A stretch of 64,000 nt of DNA from Methyloligella halotolerans (GTDB lineage Bacteria; Pseudomonadota; Alphaproteobacteria; Rhizobiales; Methyloligellaceae): NCBI RefSeq assembly GCF_001708935.1, contig NZ_MASI01000002.1, positions 186,001 to 250,000 of the forward strand. Reading direction: 5' to 3'. Made by a program: the position numbers and the translations under genes. Below, piece after piece: positions 38,458-47,375 of the stretch. A model generated the notes under the pieces. The model had not been told where the DNA came from. It was given only the letters and a program-made list of their open reading frames with translations, and searched no databases. The stretch's first letter is position 1. Each line of letters opens with the position of its first letter.

Positions 38458-39333
38458 ATGTCGACGACACTATCGGCGGCCGCTTCCGGCAAATTCAAAA
38501 TCGGCGACACCACGGTCAACCGCCTGGGCTTCGGCGCCATGCGCATCACCGGTCAAGGCGTGTGGGGCGATCCACAAGATCCGGAAGAGGCCAAGCGCGT
38601 GCTTAAGCGCCTGCCGGAACTCGACGTCAACTTCATCGATACGGCGGACAGCTACGGCCCGTTCGTGAGCGAGGATCTCATTCACGAGGCGCTCTATCCG
38701 TACAAAGACATGGTGATCGCCACCAAGGGCGGCTTCACGCGCCTCGGACCGGCGATCTGGGAACAACTCGGCCGGCCGGAATATCTGAAGCAATGCGTGC
38801 TGATGAGCATGCGCCGCCTGGGGGTCGAGCAGATCGCCCTCTGGCAGCTCCACCGCATCGACCCGAAAGTGCCGGCGGAAGAGCAATTCCAAGCGATCGC
38901 AGAAATGCAGAAAGAGGGCTGGATCCGCCATGTGGGGTTGAGCCAGGTCTCCGTCGAGGAGATCAAGCAGGCGCAGAAGCATTTCCCCGTGGTCACGGTC
39001 CAGAACAAATACAATCTCGTGGACCGGAGCAGCGAAGACGTCCTCGATTTCTGCGAGAAGCAGGGGATCGGCTTCATTCCCTGGTTCCCGCTCGCCGCGG
39101 GCGATCTCGCCAAGGACGGGTCCGTGCTGGACGGCATCGCCAAGCGGCTGGACGCAAGCCCGAGCCAGGTGGCGCTCGCCTGGACCTTGAAGCGCAGTCC
39201 CGTGATGCTGCCCATCCCGGGCACCAGCAAGGTCAAGCATCTGGAAGAGAACGTCGCGGCGGCTTCGCTGGAGCTTTCCGACGACGATTTCGCCGCGCTC
39301 GACGCCCAGGGCAAGGAAGCCGCCGCGGCCTAG
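38458..39333 (+). CDS. Aldo/keto reductase
   Basis: A 291-residue (alpha/beta)8 NADPH-dependent oxidoreductase. The catalytic tetrad is visible: Asp and Tyr in FIDTADSYG, Lys in VIATKGGF and His in LWQLHRID. The C-terminal NADPH-binding [16 protein letters not shown] is present. Members of this subgroup are often annotated as general aldehyde or ketone reductases; the substrate is unknown. It follows the glutamine synthetase pair by 269 bases and may have its own promoter. ATG 38458 has GAGGAG nearby. Confidence 0.9.
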   Translation: MSTTLSAAASGKFKIGDTTVNRLGFGAMRITGQGVWGDPQDPEEAKRVLKRLPELDVNFIDTADSYGPFVSEDLIHEALYPYKDMVIATKGGFTRLGPAIWEQLGRPEYLKQCVLMSMRRLGVEQIALWQLHRIDPKVPAEEQFQAIAEMQKEGWIRHVGLSQVSVEEIKQAQKHFPVVTVQNKYNLVDRSSEDVLDFCEKQGIGFIPWFPLAAGDLAKDGSVLDGIAKRLDASPSQVALAWTLKRSPVMLPIPGTSKVKHLEENVAAASLELSDDDFAALDAQGKEAAAA

Positions 39334-39357
39334 GATGCCGGCAGGCCGAGGAGGCGA

Positions 39358-39386
39358 TTGCGGGGGACGGTGCGCACCCTCCGCAA
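39358..39386 (+). terminator. Possible GC-rich hairpin after the aldo/keto reductase gene
   Basis: TTGCGG ... CCGCAA flank an inner GGTGCGCACC palindrome 25 bases after the stop. The stem is imperfect and lacks a T-tract, so an intrinsic terminator is only possible. The rest of the 253-base gap up to 39587 holds no recognisable gene. Confidence 0.3.
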
Positions 39387-39586
39387 GCTCGCGGCACTGG
39401 CGCGCTCGGACCCCCAGTTCCCTGCGCCATGTTTACATCTCGACAAGCGATGCCCCGTTATCGTCATCTTTGGCGGGAATCGATAGAAATTCGGTCACGC
39501 TTTAGTCACCGGTCTTGATTAGGTGTCGTGGGCGGGGGCATTTCGAGACCGGAATCCGGTCGTGCCATGCGAGGGTCATTCACGTT

Positions 39587-39871
39587 ATGAGCCATTCGGA
39601 GAAACCAGCTCCGTCTTACATCCGGGTCGGCAGCCGACGCGTCCGCGTTCCGCGCCGGAAAGCGGTGCGTGTGGGCATGGCGCTGACCATCATCATCGCA
39701 GGCATTCTGCCGACGCCGCCCGGCCCCGTCTTCACGGTCCCAATGGGGCTCGCCATCCTGTCGATCGATTATCCGAGACTCCGCCGCTTCCGCCGCAAGG
39801 CGCTCGTCAGGCTGGGCCGCCGGCGTCAGCGCCGAGCGCTGGGCGCAGTCGGACAGCCGGTCCTCGGCTAG
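39587..39871 (+). CDS. Small basic membrane protein, PGPGW-like
   Basis: A 94-residue protein with a basic N-terminus, a hydrophobic core and a very Arg-rich C-terminus (RRFRRKALVRLGRRRQRR). The core ALTIIIAGILPTPPGP..TVPMGLAILSIDYPRLRR resembles the PGPGW transmembrane family, with PxPPGP in place of PGPGW and the family's GLAIL.....A/PR end. The function is unknown. The start is ATG 39587; the frame opens earlier, at 39515, but that lead has no hydrophobic or family features. Confidence 0.62.
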   Translation: MSHSEKPAPSYIRVGSRRVRVPRRKAVRVGMALTIIIAGILPTPPGPVFTVPMGLAILSIDYPRLRRFRRKALVRLGRRRQRRALGAVGQPVLG

Positions 39872-39892
39872 AGGCCGGCCGTCGCCGTCCCG

Positions 39893-40315
39893 TCAGCGGA
39901 CCCTGTTCCCCTTCTCATCGACCACAGCCTCGCCATCCTCTTTGGCGAAGGCGCCCTTTTGTCCCGGTAGGATATCCAGCACCGTCTCCGAGGGGCGGCA
40001 GAGCTTGGTCCCAAGATCCGTCACCACGAAGGGCCGATTCAGCAGGATCGGGTGCTCTTCGATCGCATCGAGAAGCTGATCGTCGGTCAGGCTCTCATCG
40101 CCTAGACCAAGCTCTTCGTAGGGCGTGCCCTTCTGGCGGAGGGCTTCCCGCACCGTGAGCCCCGCATCGGCGATGAGTGTCTTCAGCTCTGCCTTGTTGG
40201 GCGGGGTCTTCACATATTCGATGACGGTCGGCTCGATCCCGGCATTGCGGATCATGGCCAGCACGTTGCGGGACGTGCCGCATTTTGGATTGTGATAGAT
40301 GGTGGCTTTCGTCAT
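39893..40315 (-). CDS. arsC: Arsenate reductase, glutaredoxin-coupled (ArsC, Spx-like fold)
   Basis: A 140-residue thioredoxin-fold arsenate reductase of the E. coli plasmid R773 type. YHNPKCGTSRNVL contains catalytic Cys12, and the arginines that bind arsenate fall in the expected IEEHPILLNRPFVV...LCRPSE region. It reduces arsenate to arsenite with glutathione and glutaredoxin. The start ATG 40315 (MTKATIYHN) is fixed by homology. It is 22 bases after the cytochrome b561 gene on the same strand and about 1.8 kb from the separate ars genes, and is unrelated in fold to the other arsenate reductase at 43.2 kb. Confidence 0.92.
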   Translation of the reverse strand: MTKATIYHNPKCGTSRNVLAMIRNAGIEPTVIEYVKTPPNKAELKTLIADAGLTVREALRQKGTPYEELGLGDESLTDDQLLDAIEEHPILLNRPFVVTDLGTKLCRPSETVLDILPGQKGAFAKEDGEAVVDEKGNRVR

Positions 40316-40337
40316 GCGGTCCTTTCTTTCGGCGGCT

Positions 40338-40868
40338 TTATTCGGTGCAGCGCGGCATGCTATGGAAGACGCCGTCGCGGAAGACAAGTCCGTGGAGCAA
40401 GGCCGCGCCGATATGGGCGAGGATGACCGCAAAGAACAACAGCGCCAGTACGGTGTGGGTCGTTCGCAGCGCCGCATAGAGGGTCGGGTCGTGGGGTGCG
40501 ATAGGCGGCAACACAAAAGCGCCGAAGAGCGAGACAGGATAGGCGCCCGCCGAGAGCATCGCCCAACCGACCAGCGGCACGGCGAACATCAATCCGTAGA
40601 GCAAGAGATGAGAACCGATTGCGGCGGCCCGGATGGGCGCGGGCAAATCGGCCGGCAGAGGCGGCGGCGGATTGAGCTGGCGGTTGATCAGCCGGATGGC
40701 CGTGAGGATAAGGATCAGAATCCCGAGCGGCTTATGGATGGAGACCAGCCAGTGATAGTCGGTCAGGGAAGCGACCATGCCGATGCCGATGAACAGCATC
40801 GCCAGGATCAGGACGGCCATCAGCCAATGAAAGACGCGGGAGATGGCGGGGAAGGTTTCCGTGATCAT
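40338..40868 (-). CDS. Cytochrome b561
   Basis: A 176-residue di-haem cytochrome b561 with four membrane helices. Haem-ligating histidines are visible in SRVFHWLMA, VSIHKPLG, IGSHLLLYG and ILAHIGAALLHG. It would pass electrons between the quinone pool and a periplasmic partner. It overlaps the stop of the catalase-like gene (ATGA), so the two are translationally coupled. The pairing of a membrane-anchored catalase-family peroxidase with a b561 suggests an electron supply for peroxide reduction. Confidence 0.92.
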   Translation of the reverse strand: MITETFPAISRVFHWLMAVLILAMLFIGIGMVASLTDYHWLVSIHKPLGILILILTAIRLINRQLNPPPPLPADLPAPIRAAAIGSHLLLYGLMFAVPLVGWAMLSAGAYPVSLFGAFVLPPIAPHDPTLYAALRTTHTVLALLFFAVILAHIGAALLHGLVFRDGVFHSMPRCTE

Positions 40869-41995
40869 TTGGCGTCGCTCCCGGGATTGGCGATTTCGAC
40901 CGCGCTCGGCTCCTTCGTCTCGCCTTCGCGCTCACGGAACGAGACCGCGTAGGCGGCGGAGCGGGCGCTCAGGATCTGATCGTCTGAGGAGGCGATCCCG
41001 TCGGGCAGGATAAGCGGATCGAAGGTGACGTCGCGGCAGGGGCCGTGCTCCTCATCCTCGACCCGGTCTAGAGTAAGGGTGCCCAGGGTCACTTTCCGCC
41101 GGCCGTCCGGCCAAGGAATTGTCGGGTCGCTGGTCGAGTCGCCCGGCTCGCCCACGGTCGCCACCAGCCGCCACCGCAGAGGTGCGGATTCGAGCTCGCC
41201 GGCCAGCGCATCAAACAGGTAGTTCTCGCCCTCTTCCGGCGCAGCGTCCGGCTTGGGAGGATCCACGGGCATGACCGACCAACGAACCGGTGTCTCGGTG
41301 CCGTGAGCATCGACGAACTCGAACGCGTTGAGCGAATTGTAGGTCGCGTCAGCAAAGCCCTCGGCCATTTGCCGGCCCGTGATCAGCTTCAGCGCCGCAG
41401 GGGCTTCCGGATGAGCCTTCAGGAACGCCTCCATCTTCGCCGGGTCCGGCTTCCCGGTCTTGGGATCGGGCCGGGTGGCGGCGAGGAAGTCATAAAATCC
41501 TTGCGCATCCTTCACCGGGAAGACGGGGATGTCGTTCATGCCCGTGCGCCAAAGCTCTCGATCGGGGAGGGCGAAGTTGAGCGCCAGGCTGCGTACCGCG
41601 GCCGGGCTATCCGCCATGAACGGGTTGCCGCCGGCGAGGGCGAAGCGGCCGAAGACGGGCACGCTCGCATCGGGTCTGAACAGCGACGCTCTGGAGATCG
41701 CGGCACCCTCACCACTCGATTCGAAAACGCCGCTGACGCAGACGCCTTTGGCATGGTTGCGCCGGAAACCGGGATGAACGCCGTTATATTCCTCAAAGCG
41801 AGCGACGATCTTCTCCGGCGTGAGGCGCTGGGGCGACAACCAGCCGGCGGTCGCTGCGAACGCGCCGGCGAGTGCTAGTAGGACGACGCCGATAAGCGCG
41901 AGGCGCGGCAGCATGCTGGTACGAAAGAGATTGGAGAGCGCGTAGCGGCTTCCATCCTGACGAGCGGTAGGCTCGGGGTTCGACGACTCCACCAT
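40865..41995 (-). CDS. Catalase family peroxidase (SrpA-like), membrane-anchored or exported
   Basis: A 376-residue protein of the small catalase-related peroxidase group. An N-terminal hydrophobic segment (about 31-52) would export or anchor it in the periplasm. The distal catalytic histidine lies in RRNHAKG (His81), a conserved NDIPVFPVKD follows, and the proximal tyrosine region is ATYNSLNAFEFV. It lacks the C-terminal parts of full-size catalases. It would break down peroxide using electrons perhaps delivered by the coupled cytochrome b561, with which it overlaps. Confidence 0.88.
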   Translation of the reverse strand: MVESSNPEPTARQDGSRYALSNLFRTSMLPRLALIGVVLLALAGAFAATAGWLSPQRLTPEKIVARFEEYNGVHPGFRRNHAKGVCVSGVFESSGEGAAISRASLFRPDASVPVFGRFALAGGNPFMADSPAAVRSLALNFALPDRELWRTGMNDIPVFPVKDAQGFYDFLAATRPDPKTGKPDPAKMEAFLKAHPEAPAALKLITGRQMAEGFADATYNSLNAFEFVDAHGTETPVRWSVMPVDPPKPDAAPEEGENYLFDALAGELESAPLRWRLVATVGEPGDSTSDPTIPWPDGRRKVTLGTLTLDRVEDEEHGPCRDVTFDPLILPDGIASSDDQILSARSAAYAVSFREREGETKEPSAVEIANPGSDAK

Positions 41996-42095
41996 GGGAC
42001 TCCCCCATTCGATTGACGGTCCCGATTAACTAGGCTTGCCGTCCGCATCTTACGACGACGCTGGCGATGACATTTCCGCGAGCGGGTGCGGCGAA

Positions 42096-43150
42096 TTAGC
42101 TTGTCTGGTCCGCAGCGACGTAGCGGCGGGCTCCGCGCTCGTACCAACCTTTCGTGCGATTGACGATGGCAACGACGCTCAGCATGACCGGCACTTCGAT
42201 CAGCACGCCGACGACGGTCGCAAGCGCCGCGCCCGACTGGATGCCGAAGAGGCTGATGGCGGCGGCCACCGCGAGCTCGAAGAAGTTCGACGCGCCGATG
42301 AGCGCCGATGGCCCAGCCACGCAATGCTGCTCGCCGGTCATCCGGTTCAGCAGATAGGCGAGGCCGGAATTGAAATAGACCTGGATCAAGATCGGCACGG
42401 CCAGGAGCGCGATAACATAAGGCTGGGCCAAGATCTGCTCGCCCTGAAATGCAAAGAGCAGGATCAAAGTGGCGAGAAGCGCGGAGAGCGCGATGGGCTG
42501 GATGCGGTTCAGCAGACTGGCGAGGGCCGCTTCGCCGCCGTGGCGCAGCACTTGGCCGCGGATGACCTGCGCCGCGATGACGGGCACCACGATATAGAGC
42601 CCGACAGAGAGGAGCAGCGTCTCCCACGGCACGGTGATGGCCGAAAGACCCAACAGGAGGCCGACGATCGGCGCGAAGGCGAAGATCATGATGGCGTCGT
42701 TGAGGGCCACCTGGGTCAGGGTGAAGTGGGGTTCGCCCTTGGTCAGGTGGGACCAGACGAAGACCATGGCTGTGCACGGGGCAGCGGCCAGGATGATAAG
42801 CCCAGCGATATAGCTGTCGATCTCGGCCGCCGGCAGAAGGTCCCGGAACAGATAGCCGATGAAGAACCAGGCCAGCGCCGCCATGGTGAACGGCTTCACC
42901 GCCCAGTTGATGAAGAGCGTGACGCCGATGCCGCGCCAATGCTCCTTCACCTCCGACAGGGCTGCGAAGTCGATCTTCAGCAGCATGGGCACGATCATCA
43001 GCCAGATGAGCACTGCGACGGGCAGGTTGACGTTGGCGATCTCCGCATCGCCCAGGGCCTGGAAGATGCCCGGGAAGAGATGGCCGAGGGCGATGCCGGC
43101 GACGATGCAGAGGCGACCCAGAGGGTCAGCCAGCGTTCGAAGAATGGCAT
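42096..43150 (-). CDS. ACR3 family arsenite efflux permease, with an apparent frameshift at codon 13
   Basis: An about 350-residue ten-helix permease that exports arsenite. The essential cysteine (AAAPCTAMVFVWSHL) and glutamate (SNFFELAVAAAISLFG) are present. The natural start ATG 43150 reads MPFFERWLTLWVA, a normal ACR3 opening, but the frame is then lost; the remainder (LCIVAGIALGHLFPG onward) continues in the next frame. One missing C in the CC at about 43113-43114 explains it. No good start codon exists in the downstream frame before the first helix ends. It is third in arsR-arsC-acr3. It is either a sequencing error or a recently broken gene. Confidence 0.82.
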
Positions 43151-43188
43151 GAGGGGTGCTCTCTCTATCTGACGACGGGACGTTCCGC

Positions 43189-43713
43189 CTATGCGCTTTC
43201 GCGGCGCGTCGTGCTGCCCTCGGTCTCGCCGATCTCCCGCAGGCGATTACCCAAGGCGACCGCGTCGAGGTTCTTGATGGGCAGGGCGGTGAAGATGGAG
43301 ATACGATTACGCAGGTACCGGAGCGCCGTGACGAAGGCGGCTTCCTTTTCGAACGCCGCGCCGTCAAAGGCGGCCGGGTCCTCGATGCCCCAGTGGGCCG
43401 TCATGGGCTGGCCCGGCCAGACGGGACAGGCCTCGCCAGCGGCGTTGTCGCAAACGGTGAAGACGAAATCCATCACCGGCGCGCCCGGCTTGCCGAACGC
43501 CTCCCAGCTCTTCGCGTGGAGCCCATCGGTCGGATAGTTGAAGCTCTCCAACACTTTCAACGCCAGCGGGTTCACTACCGGTTTGGGTTGGCTGCCAGCG
43601 GAAAAGGCCTGGAAGCGGCCGTAGCCTTCGCGACGCAAGATGCTTTCCGCCATGATGGAGCGGGCGGAGTTCCCGGTACAGAGGAAGAGCACGTTGTAAA
43701 TCCGGTCGGTCAT
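43189..43713 (-). CDS. arsC: Arsenate reductase, low-molecular-weight phosphatase type
   Basis: A 174-residue protein of the LMW protein-tyrosine-phosphatase fold. VLFLCTGNSARSIMAE is the CX5R phosphate/arsenate loop. FTVCDNAAGEACPVWPG has the resolving cysteines and the Asp-Pro loop of thioredoxin-coupled arsenate reductases, and HWGIEDPAAF is also typical. It sits 10 bases after arsR and 38 before acr3, which makes an arsenate role much more likely than protein dephosphorylation. A second, unrelated ArsC is at 39.9 kb. Confidence 0.92.
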   Translation of the reverse strand: MTDRIYNVLFLCTGNSARSIMAESILRREGYGRFQAFSAGSQPKPVVNPLALKVLESFNYPTDGLHAKSWEAFGKPGAPVMDFVFTVCDNAAGEACPVWPGQPMTAHWGIEDPAAFDGAAFEKEAAFVTALRYLRNRISIFTALPIKNLDAVALGNRLREIGETEGSTTRRESA

Positions 43714-43723
43714 CGTCTTTCTC

Positions 43724-44077
43724 CTACTGACTGGCGGCGCCCGCGCCGCAGCAGGACTGAAGTTCGGCGATCAGCGGGGCGCAGATCTCTTCCTTGCCAC
43801 CGCAGCAATCCTTCATCAGGAAGGCCGCCAAAGCCCGGACGGTCCCAAGCTTCGCGCGATAGACGATGGAGCGGCTGTGCCGCTCCGCCTCGACGAGATC
43901 GGCCCGGGCGAGATTGGCGAGATGGGTCGACATGGTGTTGTGGGGCACGTCGAGAGCGCGTGCGATCTCGCCGGCAGGCAGGCCTTCCGGGGCGTGCCTG
44001 ACGAGCAGGCGAAAGGCCTCGAGCCGCGTCTCCTGGGCCAAGCTCGAAAAAACGTCGATCGCGTCTGTCATTTCCAT
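43724..44077 (-). CDS. arsR: ArsR family metalloregulatory repressor
   Basis: A 117-residue winged-helix repressor. The DNA-recognition helix is AGEIARALDVPHNTMSTHLANLARADLV. Arsenite-binding cysteines cluster at the C-terminus (DCCGGKEEIC and QSCCG), not in the classical alpha-3 site, as in other proteobacterial ArsR types. It starts MEMTD; the second ATG two codons on is equally possible. The start codon lies inside a large palindrome that is its probable operator. First gene of arsR-arsC-acr3. Confidence 0.92.
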   Translation of the reverse strand: MEMTDAIDVFSSLAQETRLEAFRLLVRHAPEGLPAGEIARALDVPHNTMSTHLANLARADLVEAERHSRSIVYRAKLGTVRALAAFLMKDCCGGKEEICAPLIAELQSCCGAGAASQ

Positions 44078-44106
44078 ATGTCGAGACTACTCGACTTATG
44101 GAAATG
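44069..44106. promoter_or_regulatory. ArsR operator (38-base palindrome overlapping the arsR start codon)
   Basis: CATTTCCATATGTCGAG and CTCGACTTATGGAAATG are 17-base inverted arms with one mismatch, separated by ACTA. Both candidate arsR start codons (44075-44077 and 44069-44071) lie in the left arm, and the right arm extends upstream of the gene. A dimer bound here would block transcription initiation directly. Confidence 0.75.
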
Positions 44107-44215
44107 AATCAAGAATGCGCATTCGACGGCGCTCACGATTGGACGTCCTGGCGGCGGCTCCCCCGAACTGCCCGCGGACGGCGTTCCGACCAGACTTCCC
44201 GATCAGACTTCCCGA

Positions 44216-45430
44216 TCAAACTTCGGCAGGGATCGCGAACAGAACGACCAGAAGGCCGATCACCACGCCGATGGCGAAGAGCGCCGCGCGCCAGCGGTGG
44301 CCGTTCCGCCAGGCGGCGAGCGCCGCCTGCAGGGACTGCAGGGCGTAATACGCCACGAAGATCTTCGAAGCATAAGCGATGATCTGGTAGATATCGGCGA
44401 TCCAGGTGATGGCGATGGCGGCGACAGCCGTGAGCAGGTTGCCGACCTCCACGCTCAAACGCTTCTTGCTGGTTTCCGAGGTCAGGCCGCCCGCCCCGTT
44501 CATATCGGCTACGGCGGCGGAGAATTGAGAGGCCAGGGCCACGACGATGATCATCGGCCCGACGGTGGCGCCCAGAGGCACGAGCATGTTGATGATCGCC
44601 GTCTCGCCGCCTTCCCTCGGGAGCGTGCCCGTGAAATAGCGAGTCACCAGTAGGATGAAGGCGAGATAGATGCCCGTCGAGATCCACTGGGCCCAGCGCA
44701 TGGTCTTCACCCGGGTGGCAGGATCGTAGGCCGCGCCAAGATAGCGGGAGGTCTCGAAGCCCTGCACCAGCACGATGAGCCCGAGCAGGATCTCGACCTC
44801 CTTGAGGCCGCGCGGATGGGTCGGCGTTCCCCAGGCAAAGCTGCCATCCATGACGGCCAGCACGGTCGCGAAGGTCAGCGCCGTGAGCAGACCGCCGATC
44901 ACCGAGAGCTTCAGTCCCACGGCGCCGAGCTCCAGATGCTCAAGCGCCCGCAATCCGCCGCGCAGTCCCACCAGGCCGATAGCCGCGATGACCACAGTCG
45001 CCCCCACGCGGATCCAGAGCTGGGCGGTGATGTCGTCGAGCCTGAGGCCAAAGGCCGCGAAGAGGTTGAGGTAGTAAGCGACGGAAACGAAATAAGCGAG
45101 GAGCAGGGCGATATCGGCGGTCCGCTCGATCGTCGTGACGCTCCAGGCTGCCTTACCCTTTTCCAGCTCCGGCTCGACATGGACGATGTTGTACCGGATA
45201 GCCGCACCGAAGAAGTAGGCGATGGCGCAGAGGCCGGCCATGGCGGCCCAGGCGAGATCGCCTGCGGTATGGTCGAGGATCGGTCCCGCGACGAGGAACC
45301 CCGATCCGATAATGGAGGCGAGGGGCGTGACCGTCGCGCGCCAGCGGCTGGATTTGAGAAGGCTCGGATGGAAGAAGAGGACGGCAAAGAGCAGCGACGC
45401 GCCGAGCAGAACCATGCCGGTGACCGTCAT
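44216..45430 (-). CDS. APC-superfamily-like permease, substrate unknown
   Basis: A 404-residue integral membrane protein with about eleven to twelve helices. ASIIGSGFLVAGPIL near residue 38 resembles the unwound first helix of amino-acid/polyamine/cation permeases, and VQGFETSRYLGAAYDP..R near residue 230 resembles the sixth-helix region. No closer family can be named by eye. The start is ATG 45430 (MTVTGMVLLG) with GGAGGAG upstream; TTG 45451 would add seven residues. It is alone on this strand, diverging from the methyltransferase gene. Confidence 0.68.
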   Translation of the reverse strand: MTVTGMVLLGASLLFAVLFFHPSLLKSSRWRATVTPLASIIGSGFLVAGPILDHTAGDLAWAAMAGLCAIAYFFGAAIRYNIVHVEPELEKGKAAWSVTTIERTADIALLLAYFVSVAYYLNLFAAFGLRLDDITAQLWIRVGATVVIAAIGLVGLRGGLRALEHLELGAVGLKLSVIGGLLTALTFATVLAVMDGSFAWGTPTHPRGLKEVEILLGLIVLVQGFETSRYLGAAYDPATRVKTMRWAQWISTGIYLAFILLVTRYFTGTLPREGGETAIINMLVPLGATVGPMIIVVALASQFSAAVADMNGAGGLTSETSKKRLSVEVGNLLTAVAAIAITWIADIYQIIAYASKIFVAYYALQSLQAALAAWRNGHRWRAALFAIGVVIGLLVVLFAIPAEV

Positions 45431-45541
45431 CCCGCGCTCCTCCTCCGCCAAGCCGTCCCGGGTTCAATCAAGTTCGGCCAAAGGCGTCAAGGAGCGTTAG
45501 GCTGGCTGCGACATCGGCAATAGCGGCAAGGAGACAGCATC

Positions 45542-46135
45542 ATGTGGGATGAGAGATTCCGGCAGCCCGGATATTTCTATGGCACGGAACCGTCGGCATT
45601 TCTGCAGCGGGAAGCACAGCATCTCCGCCCCGGCCGGAAGGCACTCTCCATCGCCGATGGGGAAGGCCGCAACTCCGTGTTCATGGCCGAGAGGGGCATG
45701 GAAGTGACCGCCATGGACGGGTCCGAGGTCGCCGTCGAGAAAGCCAAGAAACTCGCCGAGGAGCGTGGCGTGGAGGTCGATTACCGCGTCGGCGACATCA
45801 CGGCGTGGGACTGGCAGCACGACGTCTATGACGTGGTGGCCGGCATCTTCTTCCAATTCCTCGCTCCCGATGAGCGGAAGGACGTGTTCGACGGCTTGCG
45901 GCGGAGTTTGCGGAAAGGCGGCATCCTCCTGCTGCACGGTTACCGGCCGGACCAGATCGAATACGGCACGGGCGGGCCTCCCTATCCCGAGAATATGTAC
46001 ACCGAAACCCTGCTCTGGGAGGAGTTCGCCTCCCTCGAGGTGCTGCGGCTGGAGGCCTACGACGCGGAGATCCACGAGGGCAAAGGACATAACGGGATGT
46101 CGGCGCTGATCGATCTCGTCGCCCGGAAGATCTGA
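45542..46135 (+). CDS. Class I SAM-dependent methyltransferase
   Basis: A 197-residue small methyltransferase of the TehB-like/COG0500 type. It starts MWDERF..PGYFYGTEPS.FL, a family hallmark. The SAM-binding motif I reads LSIADGEGRNSVFMA, where the acidic-Gly pattern is kept although the usual GCG is replaced. Motif II, VTAMDGSEVAVEKA, and the later GGILLLHGY are present. The substrate is unknown; relatives are linked to tellurite or thiol detoxification without firm proof. Confidence 0.82.
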   Translation: MWDERFRQPGYFYGTEPSAFLQREAQHLRPGRKALSIADGEGRNSVFMAERGMEVTAMDGSEVAVEKAKKLAEERGVEVDYRVGDITAWDWQHDVYDVVAGIFFQFLAPDERKDVFDGLRRSLRKGGILLLHGYRPDQIEYGTGGPPYPENMYTETLLWEEFASLEVLRLEAYDAEIHEGKGHNGMSALIDLVARKI

Positions 46136-46309
46136 CCGCAGCACCAGCGCTGCTCCCGCGCACGGGCCGATCATTCACTCGAAGTCATGAAACGCGGCAA
46201 ACGGTTCGCCCCGTCCGATCGACGCCGGCCGCTCCCCGTCTTTCCCGTCTCTTCACGATTCCCCGGTACTCTCGGCGAGGACGGCCACGCCATGCGCTGA
46301 GAGGACCGG

Positions 46310-47350
46310 GTGAGCGACACGAGCCTTTGGACATCGAACCTGCGGACACGCTGGTGGGACGGCCTGAAAGAGGCCTCGGCCTGCGGCGCGGCTGCGGGCA
46401 TCGCGTGGTTTACCGCGCACCTCTTGTTCGGCCATCCCACGCCCGTGTTCGCGGCGGTGAGCGCCATCGTCTGCCTGTCGCCGGGCCTGCCGAACCATGT
46501 GCGCCAGGCGGCCGGTCTGACGACCGGCGTCGCGGTTGGCATCGTGGTGGGCCAGATCGCGCTGCTGGCGCCGGATACGTTGCCGGTGTTTCGCATGATG
46601 GCAGCAACCTTCCTGGCCATCCTGCTGGCTTCGGCTTTCGGCGCGCCCCCCGTGGTCCCCATCCAAGCCGGCGTCTCGGCCGTGCTGGTCCTGTCGATCG
46701 GCGCGGAGACCGCAGGCGTGGTGCGCCTCATGGACGTGGTGGTGGGAGCATTGTCCGGCCTCTTCTTCAGCCAAGTGGTGATGACCCCCGACCCGATCCG
46801 GAGCATCAACCAGATCGCGGAGCGCCTGCTCCGGGATTTATCGGGCGGCTTGCGGAGCTGCGCCAAGGCGCTCTCCGACGAGGATCCGGAGGAAGCCAAC
46901 GCGGCGCTCCACTCGCTTTCTCTGGCTCATGCGGATCTCGTCGGGCTCGGCACGGGCATCAAGGCCGCGCGCTCGGATGCGCGCTGGTCGCTGCGCGGAC
47001 GTCTGGCAGCGGCGGAGGTCCAGGAGTTGGCAGCACGCTACGAGCGACACGCGATCCGGCTCTATGCGTCATCGCTGCTCTTCGCCGAGGCCATGGCCAA
47101 CGCGATCCGAAAAGGGGCGAAAGAGCCGCCAGAGTCCCTCAGTCAGCGTATCCTGCTGATCGCAGATCGTTGCGACACGCTTGCGGCGCGCGGGTCCTTC
47201 GGGCCTCAGAGCGCATTGCGGGATCTGCCGCCGCTCACCGACATCGTGCCGAAGGACCGGCTGTGGTCGCCGGTGATCCACCGTCTCGAACTGATGGAGG
47301 AGGCGCTCTCCGCCTTCGGCCGGCCGTCGCCGGTCGGGGAAGACGAATAG
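46310..47350 (+). CDS. FUSC family membrane protein (aromatic-acid/fusaric-acid exporter-like)
   Basis: A 346-residue protein with about six N-terminal helices (about 20-165) containing the family's paired-helix pattern (GHPTPVFAAVSAIVCLSPGLPNHVRQA), followed by a cytosolic helical domain. Half-size FUSC proteins act as efflux permeases for organic acids or are uncharacterised. The GTG start at 46310 follows GAGAGGACC; there is no better upstream start. It converges on the aldehyde dehydrogenase gene. Confidence 0.78.
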   Translation: MSDTSLWTSNLRTRWWDGLKEASACGAAAGIAWFTAHLLFGHPTPVFAAVSAIVCLSPGLPNHVRQAAGLTTGVAVGIVVGQIALLAPDTLPVFRMMAATFLAILLASAFGAPPVVPIQAGVSAVLVLSIGAETAGVVRLMDVVVGALSGLFFSQVVMTPDPIRSINQIAERLLRDLSGGLRSCAKALSDEDPEEANAALHSLSLAHADLVGLGTGIKAARSDARWSLRGRLAAAEVQELAARYERHAIRLYASSLLFAEAMANAIRKGAKEPPESLSQRILLIADRCDTLAARGSFGPQSALRDLPPLTDIVPKDRLWSPVIHRLELMEEALSAFGRPSPVGEDE

Positions 47351-47375
47351 CGCTTCCTGCTGTCCACCACGTTCC

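Noticed and set aside
43151..43367. Upstream start of the ACR3 frame over the arsenate reductase gene
   Set aside because: The 72 codons are a frame shadow of arsC; the real ACR3 N-terminus is visible in the other frame at 43150.
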